A DNA stretch of 64,000 bases. It comes from Microbacterium ureisolvens (GTDB lineage: Bacteria > Actinomycetota > Actinomycetes > Actinomycetales > Microbacteriaceae). This document shows, piece by piece, positions 1-8,897 of this stretch. The notes under the pieces are model-generated. The model saw nothing but the letters and a program-made list of their open reading frames with translations. It was not told where the DNA came from and did not search any database. Position numbers and translations under genes: made by a program. How positions within the stretch are numbered: position 1 is the first letter of the stretch; each line of letters opens with the position of its first letter. Location of the stretch: positions 492,566 through 556,565 of the forward strand of contig NZ_JADIJE010000001.1 in NCBI RefSeq assembly GCF_015278315.1, given 5' to 3'.

Positions 1-257
1 CGGGAGTCGTTGCCCGCCAGGTTCATGAAGGCGTCGACCGGGCTCTTCCAGTACGCGACGAAGCCGTGGGGTGAATCGCTGACGACCTCGCTCCAGGAGG
101 AGCGCGCGTTCACGTGCGCGGTGATGGCGTCGTCCGGCGCGAGGGGGACCAGGCGTTCGAACGCGTCGACGATGTCGTCGAAGTCTCCCGGGATCGCAAG
201 AGAGAGGCGCCGCGTCTGCCAGACGTGCTCGGATGTGTCGGTGCTGCTGTCAGTCAT
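1..257 (-). CDS. Hypothetical protein, C-terminus outside window
   Basis: The first 85 residues of a minus-strand protein are visible; the rest lies beyond base 1. It begins MTDSSTDTSEHV and has an acidic, soluble character with no signal peptide. A purine-rich site (GAAGGGGAG) sits directly before the ATG and supports the start. The visible part (IPGDFDDIVDAFERLVP, then VAYWKSPVDAFMN) is reminiscent of DUF302-type small proteins, but I cannot confirm this. It starts 68 bases after the stop of the large LuxR gene on the same strand, so it may be cotranscribed with that regulator or be its target. Confidence 0.6.
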   Translation of the reverse strand, partial: MTDSSTDTSEHVWQTRRLSLAIPGDFDDIVDAFERLVPLAPDDAITAHVNARSSWSEVVSDSPHGFVAYWKSPVDAFMNLAGNDS

Positions 258-325
258 CTCCCCTTCATCTTGAGAGGGGCCCATCCAGCACGGACCACGC
301 GAACCTCGTAGTCTCGGGCGCGCTA

Positions 326-3067
326 CTACGTGAGAGCCGCCCGCAGGTGCCGGCGGGAGCTGACGTCGAGCTTTCTGAAGACTTTGCGGAGGTGATAGTC
401 GACAGTGCTCGGGCTCAGGAACAGGCGCTCGGCGATCTCGCTGTTCGTCGCACCCTCGGCTGCCAGGCGGGCGACCGAGCGCTCCTGCGGGGTCAGCGGA
501 TCGGACTCGCTGCGCTGCAACGACGTCGACGGCGCGGCAGCGGTCAGCGGTCGGAGTTCGCGCGCGGTGCGTTCGACCCACAGTGTGGCCCCGGCATCCA
601 TGAAGGCGGCTTCCGCGGTCTCGAGGTGCTGCGTCGCCTCCGCGCGTCTGCGCTGCCGGCGCAGCCATTCGCCGTAGAGCAGGTGTGCGCGCGCCGCGAC
701 AAGCGGGGTGTGTGCACGCGCGAGGCCGGCGATGGCGGACCGATAGTGCTCTTCAGCCTCGTCCGTGGCGAGCATGGCACGCAGCAGTCCGGTCAGACCC
801 CGACCGTAATCCGTGCCGACGAGCGCCACCCGCTGCTCGATGTCGGCCAGGAGCCTGGACGCGGCGTCGGCTGGCCCGCCCCGCGCCGTCGCCTCGAGCA
901 CATCGAGGTTCACCGTGGCGAACGGCTCATCGCCTTCCACTTCGGCGGCGACTTCCTCCCAGGCGTCGCGGTAGCGCCCCTCGGCACACGCGATGTGAGC
1001 CAGCGCGTTCCGCCACGACTGTGCGGAGAAGCCTGCTCCCACCGCCAGGCTCGCCTCGACGGCATCCGCCGACTCCGCCCTCAATCCCTCCGCATCGCCG
1101 CGCCATGCTCGAACGCCCGCGCTGAGCACCCGGATGATGGCGTCGTCGCGTGAGTACCCGAGGAGGGTCAGCACCTCGGTGATCTCGTCGCTGCGGGATG
1201 CCGCCTCCGCAAGCCTGCCCGCGTCCACATCGGCGGTCACCTGCGACCCGCCGATCCAGCCGAGCCCCCACAGCGACCCCAGGCTGCGGGCAAGCGACTC
1301 GAACGCGGCGAGCATCTGAGTCCGACCTCGTTCGTCGAGGAAGTAGACGGCGAGCCGTTCCAGCAGGGTGTACGTGAAGACGGATGCGCCTGCGGAGGCT
1401 GCCTCGAGGGCGAGTGCGAGAGCTCTCCGGTACAGCGGCGCCGCGGCCCGCGGGCCATCCAGCAGAAGCGTGGCGACGGCGGAGAGAGCGGTCGGAGTGA
1501 GTCCCATCTCGCCGCCGTGCACCCGCAGCGTGCGCGCGAACTCGGCGATCTCGCGCAGGCTCACGCCATCGGCCCGGGCGCCGGCGATGATCTGCGATGC
1601 GAACGACTGCATGACGTAGTCGGCCGCGCGAGCCTCGTCGTGCGGTGCGAGCAAGCGCGCGGCATCCAGGTAAGAGGTGGCGCGGGCCGGCCAGCTGCCG
1701 TTCCTGGTGACCTCGACGTCGGCGGCGACGACGGCCAGCCGTGCGTGCTGGAAGGGGTCGAGCCGGTCCGCGTCGATGTCATCGAGAAGTGCGCGCGCCT
1801 GCGTCATCGCCCCCGCGGATGCCGCGGCCTCCGCCGCGGAGAGGAGCCGCGGGAGCCGGGTCGAAGGGCCGGATGCCTGCGCAGCACGAATGAGGAGTCT
1901 GGCTCGCGCGGCGGCACCGGCGCGGAGCGCGACCTTCGCGGCGGCCGCTTCGAGGTCGGCGGCGAGGTCTTGGTCGATGCCGTTCACCGTCGCGGAGAGG
2001 TGGGTGACGCGGCGATCCTCGTCACCGTGGAGACCGGCGGCGTCGCTCAGGTCGGCATGCGCTCTGCGCCTCTCCGCGGCAGTCGCGCCGCCGTACACGG
2101 CCGCGCGAACCAGCTGATTGCGGAAGCGGATGCTGTCGCCCACGGTGACGAGCCCCCACGATTCCGCAGGTGACAGGGCGTCCGCATCGAGTCCTCGGCG
2201 GCGCGCGACCTCCGACACCAGATCCAAGTCCCCGCCCGACTCCGCCGCCGCGATGAGAAGCCATTGCTGGGTGCTCTGGGGCAGCGCACGCACCCGTGCG
2301 AGGTAGTGGGCCTCGAGATGCTGGCCGAGTGGCACCGGCTCGGGAAGGATCGCGGCCCCCTCGAGCTGGCGGGTGGAGAGCTCGGCCCCGAGATCGATGA
2401 GCGCCAGCGGATTCCCGTGCGTCGCGGCGGCGATCTGACCGGCGATGGCGGGTTCCACCGGGTGGTCGAGCCGCGCTCGGAGCAGCTCGACCGCGTCGGC
2501 GGCTCCGAGTCCCGGCAGAACCCGGGTGTCGATGCCGGCCAGAGCCCCTCCGCCATGCTCGACCGATCGCCGCGTGAAGAGCAGCACGACACGGTCGGCG
2601 AGAAGCCTCCGCCCGACGAATGCGAACGCGGCCAGCGACTCATCATCGACCCAGTGGGCGTCGTCCACCCAGACGAGGAGAGGTCTGTCGTCGGAGAGAG
2701 CGGCGAGGAGGTTCAGCAGTGCGAGGCCGACCGCGAGCCTGTCGGCGACGACTCCTGGCTCCAGACCCGTCGCCACGAGGAGGGTGCTGCGGTGGTTGTC
2801 CGGGAGGCCCGCGACGACCACGCGCTGGGCGAGCACGAGACGCTGGACCGCAGCGAACGGCAGGTCGCTCTCGGCCTCCACACCCGAGAGCTCGAGCACC
2901 TGGAAGCCGTCGAGCTCCTTCGCGAACGTCGCGACCAGCGCGGTCTTTCCGACGCCCGGCTCTCCTTCCAGCACGCCGACGGAACTTGTGCCGTTTCGGG
3001 CGTCGGTCGCGAGTCTGCGCAGCCACGCAAGTTCGGAATCGCGTCCGATGAAGTGGGCGGAGGGCAT
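326..3067 (-). CDS. LAL-type LuxR transcriptional regulator with ATPase domain
   Basis: A protein of about 913 residues. A Walker A motif (GEPGVGKT) lies near residues 35-42 and a Walker B-like stretch (LLVWVDDAHW) near residue 130. A long helical TPR-like middle follows, and a LuxR-type helix-turn-helix occupies the last 60 residues (LTPQERSVARLAAEG ... NSEIAERLFLSPSTVDYHL). This is the MalT/LAL architecture: an ATP-dependent cytoplasmic activator that senses an inducer or partner protein. I chose the ATG at 3067 because family members begin just before the FIGRDSEL motif; an in-frame GTG at 3103 is possible. The 222-base upstream region carries a perfect inverted repeat. The inducer is unknown; the divergent hydrolase gene is a candidate target. 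Confidence 0.88.
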   Translation of the reverse strand: MPSAHFIGRDSELAWLRRLATDARNGTSSVGVLEGEPGVGKTALVATFAKELDGFQVLELSGVEAESDLPFAAVQRLVLAQRVVVAGLPDNHRSTLLVATGLEPGVVADRLAVGLALLNLLAALSDDRPLLVWVDDAHWVDDESLAAFAFVGRRLLADRVVLLFTRRSVEHGGGALAGIDTRVLPGLGAADAVELLRARLDHPVEPAIAGQIAAATHGNPLALIDLGAELSTRQLEGAAILPEPVPLGQHLEAHYLARVRALPQSTQQWLLIAAAESGGDLDLVSEVARRRGLDADALSPAESWGLVTVGDSIRFRNQLVRAAVYGGATAAERRRAHADLSDAAGLHGDEDRRVTHLSATVNGIDQDLAADLEAAAAKVALRAGAAARARLLIRAAQASGPSTRLPRLLSAAEAAASAGAMTQARALLDDIDADRLDPFQHARLAVVAADVEVTRNGSWPARATSYLDAARLLAPHDEARAADYVMQSFASQIIAGARADGVSLREIAEFARTLRVHGGEMGLTPTALSAVATLLLDGPRAAAPLYRRALALALEAASAGASVFTYTLLERLAVYFLDERGRTQMLAAFESLARSLGSLWGLGWIGGSQVTADVDAGRLAEAASRSDEITEVLTLLGYSRDDAIIRVLSAGVRAWRGDAEGLRAESADAVEASLAVGAGFSAQSWRNALAHIACAEGRYRDAWEEVAAEVEGDEPFATVNLDVLEATARGGPADAASRLLADIEQRVALVGTDYGRGLTGLLRAMLATDEAEEHYRSAIAGLARAHTPLVAARAHLLYGEWLRRQRRRAEATQHLETAEAAFMDAGATLWVERTARELRPLTAAAPSTSLQRSESDPLTPQERSVARLAAEGATNSEIAERLFLSPSTVDYHLRKVFRKLDVSSRRHLRAALT

Positions 3068-3162
3068 GGTCACACCATCGGCTGAGCGGAGCGGTGGTGT
3101 CACGGTATCGGCTCAGCGATTACGCGAGCAAGCGTTTCCTTCTGCCGTCTCGGCACCGGCGG

Positions 3163-3181
3163 ACTACGTCCTCCACGTAGT
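3163..3181. promoter_or_regulatory. Inverted repeat, candidate operator of the LAL/hydrolase divergent region
   Basis: ACTACGT, a 5-base spacer CCTCC, then ACGTAGT: perfect 7-bp arms in the region between the divergent LAL regulator and the hydrolase. The position suits a regulator binding site. No experimental motif is being matched, so this is inference from symmetry and location. Confidence 0.35.
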
Positions 3182-3326
3182 GCCCGTCGCTCGGCGATGA
3201 CTGCGTCACGCGGAGGGGCTCTTGATCCGCAGGCAGGCGTCTCCGCGACCGTGCGATGTACGTGATTCAGGCGGCGGCCGGCTGCGGCACCATCTGGAGC
3301 ACCCCACGAGCGAAGGAGCATGACCC

Positions 3327-4154
3327 GTGAGCTACATCACCACCGAGGACGGCACGCAGATCTTCTACAAGGACTGGGGACCGGCCGACGGACCCGTGGT
3401 CCTCCTCAGCCATGGCTGGCCCCTGAACTCCGACGCCTGGGAGGCGACCGCGCTGTTCTTCGCCGGCAACGGGTTCCGGGCTGTCGCCCACGACCGTCGC
3501 GGGCACGGGAAGTCCTCCCAGACCTGGAACGGCAACGAGATGGACACCTACGCCGACGATCTCGCCGCGCTGATGGACCACCTCGATCTGCGAGACGTCA
3601 CGATGATCGGCCACTCCACCGGCGGTGGCGAGGTCGCCCACTACGTCGGCCGGCACGGCAGCGCTCGGGTGGCGAAGGTCGTCCTCGTTTCGGCGGTTCC
3701 GCCGCTGATGGTGCGCCAGGACGACAACCCCGGCGGCCTGCCGGTGGAGGTCTTCGACGGCATCCGCGCCGGCGAAGCAGCCAACCGGTCGCAGTTGTAC
3801 CGGGACCTCGCCGACGGACCCTTCTTCGGCAACAACCGCACCGGCGATGTTCCGCAGGGAACGCGGGACGCGTTCTGGCTGCAGGGGCTCGCCTCCGGCA
3901 CGCGCAACGCCTACGAGTGCATCGCGGCGTTCTCGGCGACCGACTTCCGGCCGGACCTCGCCAAGATCGACGTTCCCGCACTCATCGTCCACGGCGACGA
4001 CGACCAGATCGTCCCGTTCGAGATCAGCGGCAAGCTCTCCGCCGAACTCATCCCGAACGCCCAGCTCATCGTCTACGAAGGCGGCGCGCACGGGCTACCC
4101 GACACCGACCGCGAGCGCCTGCACGCCGACCTGCTGCAGTTCGCACGCTCCTGA
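3327..4154 (+). CDS. Alpha/beta hydrolase (non-heme chloroperoxidase/esterase-like)
   Basis: A 275-residue soluble alpha/beta-fold hydrolase with no signal peptide. The oxyanion motif HGWPL is near residue 30, the nucleophile is Ser97 in GHSTGG, a candidate acid is among Asp224-226 in [10 protein letters not shown], and the catalytic His255 is in EGGAHG. Length and motifs match the family annotated as cofactor-free haloperoxidases, which are mostly esterases or perhydrolases in practice; the substrate cannot be read. The GTG start at 3327 has AAGGAG 8 bases upstream. It lies 19 bases before a second hydrolase gene and is divergent from the LAL regulator. Confidence 0.9.
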   Translation: MSYITTEDGTQIFYKDWGPADGPVVLLSHGWPLNSDAWEATALFFAGNGFRAVAHDRRGHGKSSQTWNGNEMDTYADDLAALMDHLDLRDVTMIGHSTGGGEVAHYVGRHGSARVAKVVLVSAVPPLMVRQDDNPGGLPVEVFDGIRAGEAANRSQLYRDLADGPFFGNNRTGDVPQGTRDAFWLQGLASGTRNAYECIAAFSATDFRPDLAKIDVPALIVHGDDDQIVPFEISGKLSAELIPNAQLIVYEGGAHGLPDTDRERLHADLLQFARS

Positions 4155-4173
4155 CGCGAGAAAGCGACACATC

Positions 4174-5011
4174 ATGAACGACGCCAAACCCCCCATCGTC
4201 CTCGTCCACGGCCTATGGATGACGCCCTCCAGCTGGGACACCTGGGCGAACCGGTACCGTTCCCTCGGCCACGAAGTCATCGTCCCCGGCTGGCCGGGGA
4301 TCGGCGACCGCACGCCACAGGAAGTCCGCCGCGACCCGAAACCTCTCGAGGGCCGCACCATCACCGAGATCGTCGACTACTACGACGGAGTGATCCGCGC
4401 ACTGCCCCAGCCGCCCATCATCATGGGCCACTCGTTCGGCGGCATCTTCACGCAGATGCTGCTCGACCGCGGGCTCGGCCGCGCCGGCGTCGGCGTGGAA
4501 CCCCGGTCAGCCCGCCGGTGTGCTCGCGCTGCCGTGGTCCACGCTGCGCACCGGGCTGCCCATCCTCGCGAACCCGTTCCGCATCAACAAGGCGAACAAG
4601 TTCTCGAAACGGCACTTCCACTACACGTTCGGCAACGACCTCACCCGCGCCGAGTCCGACGTCGAGTGGGAGGCGAGCGCCGTCAACTCGGTCAACCGGG
4701 TGTTCTTCGAGGGAGTCCTCTCGCTGCCGAAGGAGAAGACGGGCATCACCAGAGTCGACTTCCGCAAGCCCGACCGCGCGCCGCTGCTGCTCATCTCGGG
4801 CGGCATCGACCACGTCGCGCCCCCGGCGATCCAGAAGGCGGCCCTGCGGAAGTACCAGACCGGAACCTCGCTGGTCGAGCGCGTGGAGTTCCCCGGCCGC
4901 AGCCACCGCATCGTCAGTCAGACCGGCTGGGAGGAAGTCGCCGACTACGCCCTGAACTGGGCTCTCACGCACAGCTCGGCCGCGTCGCGGCCGGCGGCGT
5001 CCGCGCTGTAG
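4174..5011 (+). pseudogene. Alpha/beta hydrolase, frameshifted
   Basis: The ATG at 4174 opens an alpha/beta hydrolase reading frame with HGLW near residue 12 and the nucleophile elbow GHSFGG around Ser87. Near 4490-4500 the protein-like sequence moves to the +1 frame. From there NPGQPAGVLALP continues through ISGGIDHVAPP to PGRSHRI and a stop at 5011, giving the acid and His regions of the same fold. The original frame instead runs into arginine-rich nonsense. One extra base (or two missing) between about 4485 and 4500 explains it. It may be a real pseudogene or a base-calling error; both halves remain well conserved, so the damage is recent. It follows the first hydrolase by 19 bases. Confidence 0.8.
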
Positions 5012-5145
5012 AGCGCTGACGGCACGGCCCCCGACTCGATCGCGCATCCGCGTCGCTCGGGTCGGGGGCCTCGACCGTCGGCGTCGTCGGGGCGGCCCTC
5101 ATCGGCTGCGCGCGAAGTCCGTGGCTTCCTGCGGGTCCGCCTTCT

Positions 5146-5697
5146 TCAGCGATGCCTCGACCGTGCGTGCGCGACCTCCGCGACCAGCGGGGGCAGAGGG
5201 TCGGCCTCGTCGTCGGAGGCGATCGGAACCGTCCAGGGCCGTCGCTCCACGACGTCGGCGAGGGCAGTGCCGTATGTCGCGACGAGGCGTGCCGCGTCCT
5301 CGTCCGGGTCGGCGCTTTCGGTGTTCGTGGGCGACGTCGCCGCGCGCTGCCGCAGGCGCTGCGCTGCCGTGGCGTCAGGAACGGTGAGCAGGACCTCCAC
5401 GAAAGGCACGCCCAGGCTGCGTGCCGTGGCATCGAGGTCTTCGATGAATTCCACCCGCCCCAGCAGCTGCGGCACGACGACGTCGTTGCCGGCACGGATC
5501 ACTTCCGGGATCGCGGCGATCGCCATCCTGCGCGCGAGCACTCCGGCCGCCTCTGGCCGCTCCCGCCACGCTCCGATCATGCTGCGGACGAGGTCCAGGT
5601 CCAGCGCCACGGAGAGCGGATGCGAATCGACGTACCGTCGCGCCAGCGTGCTCTTGCCGGATCCCGGCAGGCCGTTGATGAGGATGACGCACGCCAT
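5146..5697 (-). CDS. P-loop NTPase, AAA/kinase-like protein
   Basis: A 183-residue protein opening with ILINGLPGSGKST, a Walker A loop at residues 9-17 directly at the N-terminus. This is typical of small nucleoside, gluconate or zeta-toxin-like kinases and of RNA-repair kinases (AAA_33 type). A DLDLVRSMIG segment near residues 32-41 would hold the phosphate-acceptor side, and a basic helix RLRQRA could serve as the lid. No partner domain is present, so the substrate is unknown. It stands alone, pointing toward the hydrolases; the 134 bases between them show no clear feature. Confidence 0.8.
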   Translation of the reverse strand: MACVILINGLPGSGKSTLARRYVDSHPLSVALDLDLVRSMIGAWRERPEAAGVLARRMAIAAIPEVIRAGNDVVVPQLLGRVEFIEDLDATARSLGVPFVEVLLTVPDATAAQRLRQRAATSPTNTESADPDEDAARLVATYGTALADVVERRPWTVPIASDDEADPLPPLVAEVAHARSRHR

Positions 5698-5797
5698 CGT
5701 TCGACTCTAGGGCCGCTCATCCACGACGCCATGGCGCGTCGCGCCCTCCGCTTGCTCGGTCGGCCGGGCGCGCCGCCGCACCCGCTGCCTGCAGGAT

Positions 5798-6988
5798 TCA
5801 GGGTCTGGGCAGAGCGTCGATCAGCCGCTCGATCTCGTCTTCGGTGTTGTAGTAGTGCACGGACGCGCGGACGACGGCCGGCAGACCGCGCGCCTCGAGA
5901 TCGAAGCGGGCGGAAGTGACCGTCGAGACGCTCGTGTTGACGCGATGCTCATTGAGACGGCGCTGCACGGCCTCCGGGTCGACACCGTCCATGGTGAACG
6001 TGACGATGCCGCAGGTGTGCGCCCCTCGGTCGTGCACGTCGATGTCACGGCGATCACCCAGACGCAGACGGAGCGCCTCAGCCAGCGCGTTCACGCGCTG
6101 CTCGATGGCGTCCATTCCCCACGCGCGGGCGTAGTCGGCCGCGACGCCGAGCCCGATCTTGCCGGCGACGTTGGACTCCCAGTTCTCGAACCGGCGGGCG
6201 TCCGGGCGGATGCGGAATTCGTCCGTGGCCGTCCACGTCGCTGCGTGCAGATCGAGGAACGGCGGTTCGAGTCCGGCGATGAGTTCTCGCCGGATGTAGG
6301 CGAACCCGGTTCCCCGTGGTCCTCGCAAGAACTTCCGCCCGGTGGCGGTGAGGAAGTCGCAGCCGATGTCGTCGACGTCGATGCGCATCTGGCCGACCGA
6401 CTGGCATGCATCGAGCAGGAACGGGACGCCGTGCTCGCGCGTGACCCGGCCGATCTCCCTCGCGGGGTTGACCAACCCACCCTGTGTGGGCACGTGGGTG
6501 ACCGCGACCAGCCGGACAGGGCCCGCGTCCTGCGCTGCCAGGCGGCGACGCAGGTCTTCCACGCTGAGCTGGCCGGCGTCGTCGTCGTCGATCGGCTCCA
6601 GCACGACACCAGTGCGGGCGGCGACCTGGAGGAACGCGATGACGTTGCTCGCGTACTCCGCGCGTGAGGTCAGGATCCTGTCACCGCGCTCGAAAGACGT
6701 TGCCAGGGCATAGAAGACCATGTCCCAGGCGCGTGTGGCGTTCTCGACGATCGCGACCTCGTCGCGGCGGCATCCGATGAGCGCTGCGATCGCGTCGTAT
6801 GCGTTCTCGACCTTGTCGGCCGCTGCCGCCGCGGCCTCGTACCCGCCGATCTCGCTCTCGAGTCGGAGGTGATCGATGACGGCGTCCGTGACCTGCCGGG
6901 GCGGCAGAGCGGAGCCGGCGTTGTTGAAGTGGACGACATTGCGGATGCCGGGGGTGTCTGCGCGAGCCCGCGCGACGTCGAGAGCCAT
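5798..6988 (-). CDS. Class V PLP-dependent aminotransferase / cysteine desulfurase-like
   Basis: A 396-residue fold-type I PLP enzyme. The N-terminal HFNNAGSALPP is a typical class V substrate loop. Asp193 and Gln196 (LLDACQSVGQ) contact the cofactor, and the Schiff-base lysine is Lys219 in TATGRKFLRGPRG. Relatives include selenocysteine lyase, isopenicillin-N epimerase-like proteins and ergothioneine-type lyases; none can be assigned here. No active-site Cys loop of the IscS type is obvious, which argues against a housekeeping cysteine desulfurase. It is divergent from the SRPBCC gene across 172 bases. Confidence 0.88.
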   Translation of the reverse strand: MALDVARARADTPGIRNVVHFNNAGSALPPRQVTDAVIDHLRLESEIGGYEAAAAAADKVENAYDAIAALIGCRRDEVAIVENATRAWDMVFYALATSFERGDRILTSRAEYASNVIAFLQVAARTGVVLEPIDDDDAGQLSVEDLRRRLAAQDAGPVRLVAVTHVPTQGGLVNPAREIGRVTREHGVPFLLDACQSVGQMRIDVDDIGCDFLTATGRKFLRGPRGTGFAYIRRELIAGLEPPFLDLHAATWTATDEFRIRPDARRFENWESNVAGKIGLGVAADYARAWGMDAIEQRVNALAEALRLRLGDRRDIDVHDRGAHTCGIVTFTMDGVDPEAVQRRLNEHRVNTSVSTVTSARFDLEARGLPAVVRASVHYYNTEDEIERLIDALPRP

Positions 6989-7099
6989 TGGTCGGTGCTC
7001 CTAGCGAGGTGTGTAGCTACGTGGGTGTTCACGATACCGAGGCCGCGAAATCCCAGGATGTGGCCCATCCCTGAACTCGACACGCGCCCATCCAACGGC

Positions 7100-7125
7100 T
7101 TGACCCTGACGCAACGTCAACCCTT
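7100..7125 (+). promoter_or_regulatory. MerR-type operator-like sequence before the SRPBCC gene
   Basis: TTGACC at 7100-7105 runs into the perfect inverted repeat TGACG-CAA-CGTCA at 7107-7119, followed by ACCCTT. A symmetric element immediately after a -35 hexamer is the usual layout of MerR-family promoters in actinobacteria. No MerR gene lies in this window, so the regulator would act from elsewhere. Inference from pattern only. Confidence 0.35.
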
Positions 7126-7148
7126 CACGTGGATCGGGTGCGCGTTGT

Positions 7149-7154
7149 TAGCAT
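7149..7154 (+). promoter_or_regulatory. Candidate -10 element for a leaderless SRPBCC transcript
   Basis: TAGCAT (TANNNT) ends six bases before the ATG at 7161, and no purine-rich ribosome binding site is present. In actinobacteria this spacing usually means that transcription starts at or next to the A of the start codon. Confidence 0.4.
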
Positions 7155-7160
7155 CGCCCC

Positions 7161-7622
7161 ATGGGCAGGACGGACCGGGCTTCGCTTCTGCTGCACGTCG
7201 ACCGGGGGCGCGTGTTCGCCGCGCTCACCGATCCTGTCGCGCTCGCCGAGTGGCTCCCGCCGAGCGGGATGCACGGTCGATTCGAGCGGTTCGACATGCG
7301 CGAAGGCGGGTCTTACCGCCTGGTGCTGACGTACGACGACGCATCGGGCGCACCGGGCAAGACATCGGCTGATTCCGACGTCTCTGAAGTGCGGATCGCG
7401 CGCATCGTTCCGGACGAGAGCATTCTGCAGGAGGTCGACTTCGAGTCGAGTGACGAGGCGTTCCAAGGGACGATGTCGATGGAATGGAGCCTGAGCAGCG
7501 TGGCCGAGGGGACGGTGGTGGAGTTCGAGGCGCGAGACGTCCCGGACGGCATCCGAGCCCGCGACCACGCCGAGGGCGTCCTGTCGTCGCTGTCGAACCT
7601 CGCGGCCTACCTCGAGCCGTGA
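7161..7622 (+). CDS. SRPBCC (AHSA1/START-like) domain protein
   Basis: A 153-residue single-domain protein of the AHSA1 / polyketide cyclase-like SRPBCC fold. Visible family marks are the N-terminal helix region VFAALTDPVALAEWLPP, the central GGSYRLVLTYD strand, and the C-terminal helix ending in LSNLAAYLEP. These proteins bind hydrophobic ligands or act as activators in stress responses; the ligand is unknown. The start lacks a Shine-Dalgarno sequence but has a -10-like box six bases upstream, suggesting leaderless translation. The gene converges on the FAD monooxygenase with a 22-base gap. Confidence 0.85.
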   Translation: MGRTDRASLLLHVDRGRVFAALTDPVALAEWLPPSGMHGRFERFDMREGGSYRLVLTYDDASGAPGKTSADSDVSEVRIARIVPDESILQEVDFESSDEAFQGTMSMEWSLSSVAEGTVVEFEARDVPDGIRARDHAEGVLSSLSNLAAYLEP

Positions 7623-7644
7623 TCCTCGACTCCAGTCGTCCGCC

Positions 7645-8841
7645 TCAAGGGATTCGGCGCGCGCTGCCGAGGCGGGCGCGATAGTCGTAGATCCACGCCT
7701 GGCTCTCGTCGGTGACGAAGTGGCGGAAGACGAAACGGAGCATGCGGTCCTGGAAGATCCGCGCGATCGGACCGGCGGTCTTCGAACCGCTCGAGCGGGC
7801 CCCCTGGGCGACGATCTTCTCCACGCGGGCGCGGCGCTGGTCCTCGAAGGCCGCGAAAGCGTCCGCGGGTGACCCATCGGAGGCGGCCAGACACGCGGCG
7901 AGCACGACGGCATCCTCGAGTGCCATCGACGCCCCCTGCCCCGAGCTCGGGGAAGGTGCGTGGATCGCGTCCCCGATGAGCGCGAGGCGCCCGCGACTCC
8001 AGGTCGGGACGCGCGGCAGGTCGAAGGTGCTGTCGCCGGCGAGTTCCAGTTCTCCGGCGGCGATGAGGTCGGCGAACGGCCCGGAGTCGGGCGCGGCGAG
8101 GCCGACCAGATGACGCTGCCACGCGGCATCCGTCATCGCCGTCCGCTCGGTGCGGGTGATCGCGGGGCGGGGCTCGTTGACGAACCAGACGACGTCACCG
8201 GCCGGCGTAGGCAGAGCGCCGAAGAACGCGCGCCGGCCGAAGACGAAGGTCCACGACTCCGGTGGCAGCCCGGCCGCCAGCCGCGTGCCGCGGGTGATGC
8301 CGCCGAAGTTGGCGACGCCGAGGTAGCGGGCGGCCGGAGCGTGTGGATCGATCGCGCTTCTCACGACGGAGTGGATGCCGTCGGCTCCCACGACGATGTC
8401 GGCTTCGAGCCGCTCCCCGCTTTCGAGGATGACGGCGGCGACCGATCCGGTGGTCTCCACGGCCGCGACGCGGGCGTCGTGCCGGACGTCGACTCCGCGG
8501 CGCGCAGCCTCGGTGGCCAGGGCGGCGGCCAGCTCAGGTCGTCGGAACGACAGGGCGGGCGTGCCGTCCGGCAACGGGGCCCCGAGACCCACCGAGCCCA
8601 GCGGGGCTCCCGTGGCTCCGACCATGATGTTGCGACGGGTGGGGACGCCGATCCCCCGGACCGCCTCCAGCGCGTCGAGCTCCGCCAATGCCGCGACGCC
8701 GTTCGGCGCCACGGTGAACCACGACCCCGAGCCGGCGCCGGACGGCCGGGACTCGAGCACAGTGGCCTCGAAGCCGACGGCATGGAGGGCCATGCCAGCG
8801 GCCGGTCCGGCGATCCCGCCACCTACGACGATTGCGCGCAT
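7645..8841 (-). CDS. FAD-dependent aromatic-type monooxygenase
   Basis: A 398-residue flavoprotein of the PHBH-like group. GGGIAG at residues 7-12 is the Rossmann dinucleotide motif. A second FAD motif, LIGDAIHAPSP followed by GQGASMALEDA, lies near residues 290-310. The protein reads as single-component, NAD(P)H-dependent and soluble. The ATG at 8841 places the Rossmann motif at the N-terminus as in the family; longer readings add an unrelated tail. It is divergent from a MarR regulator across 56 bases, which fits a drug- or aromatic-inducible pair. The substrate (phenolic compound or antibiotic such as a tetracycline or rifamycin type) cannot be told. Confidence 0.87.
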   Translation of the reverse strand: MRAIVVGGGIAGPAAGMALHAVGFEATVLESRPSGAGSGSWFTVAPNGVAALAELDALEAVRGIGVPTRRNIMVGATGAPLGSVGLGAPLPDGTPALSFRRPELAAALATEAARRGVDVRHDARVAAVETTGSVAAVILESGERLEADIVVGADGIHSVVRSAIDPHAPAARYLGVANFGGITRGTRLAAGLPPESWTFVFGRRAFFGALPTPAGDVVWFVNEPRPAITRTERTAMTDAAWQRHLVGLAAPDSGPFADLIAAGELELAGDSTFDLPRVPTWSRGRLALIGDAIHAPSPSSGQGASMALEDAVVLAACLAASDGSPADAFAAFEDQRRARVEKIVAQGARSSGSKTAGPIARIFQDRMLRFVFRHFVTDESQAWIYDYRARLGSARRIP

Positions 8842-8880
8842 CGTATGCTTCCATTCAGCGATTCTTACGAACTCCGTATA

Positions 8881-8895
8881 TTTCGATAATCGAAA
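8881..8895. promoter_or_regulatory. Palindromic MarR operator candidate
   Basis: TTTCGAT-A-ATCGAAA is a perfect 7-bp inverted repeat in the 56-base gap between the monooxygenase and marR. It ends two bases before the marR ATG and overlaps its ribosome binding site (AAAGG). A MarR dimer bound there would block its own gene and lie in the promoter of the divergent monooxygenase. Confidence 0.6.
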
Positions 8896-8897
8896 GG

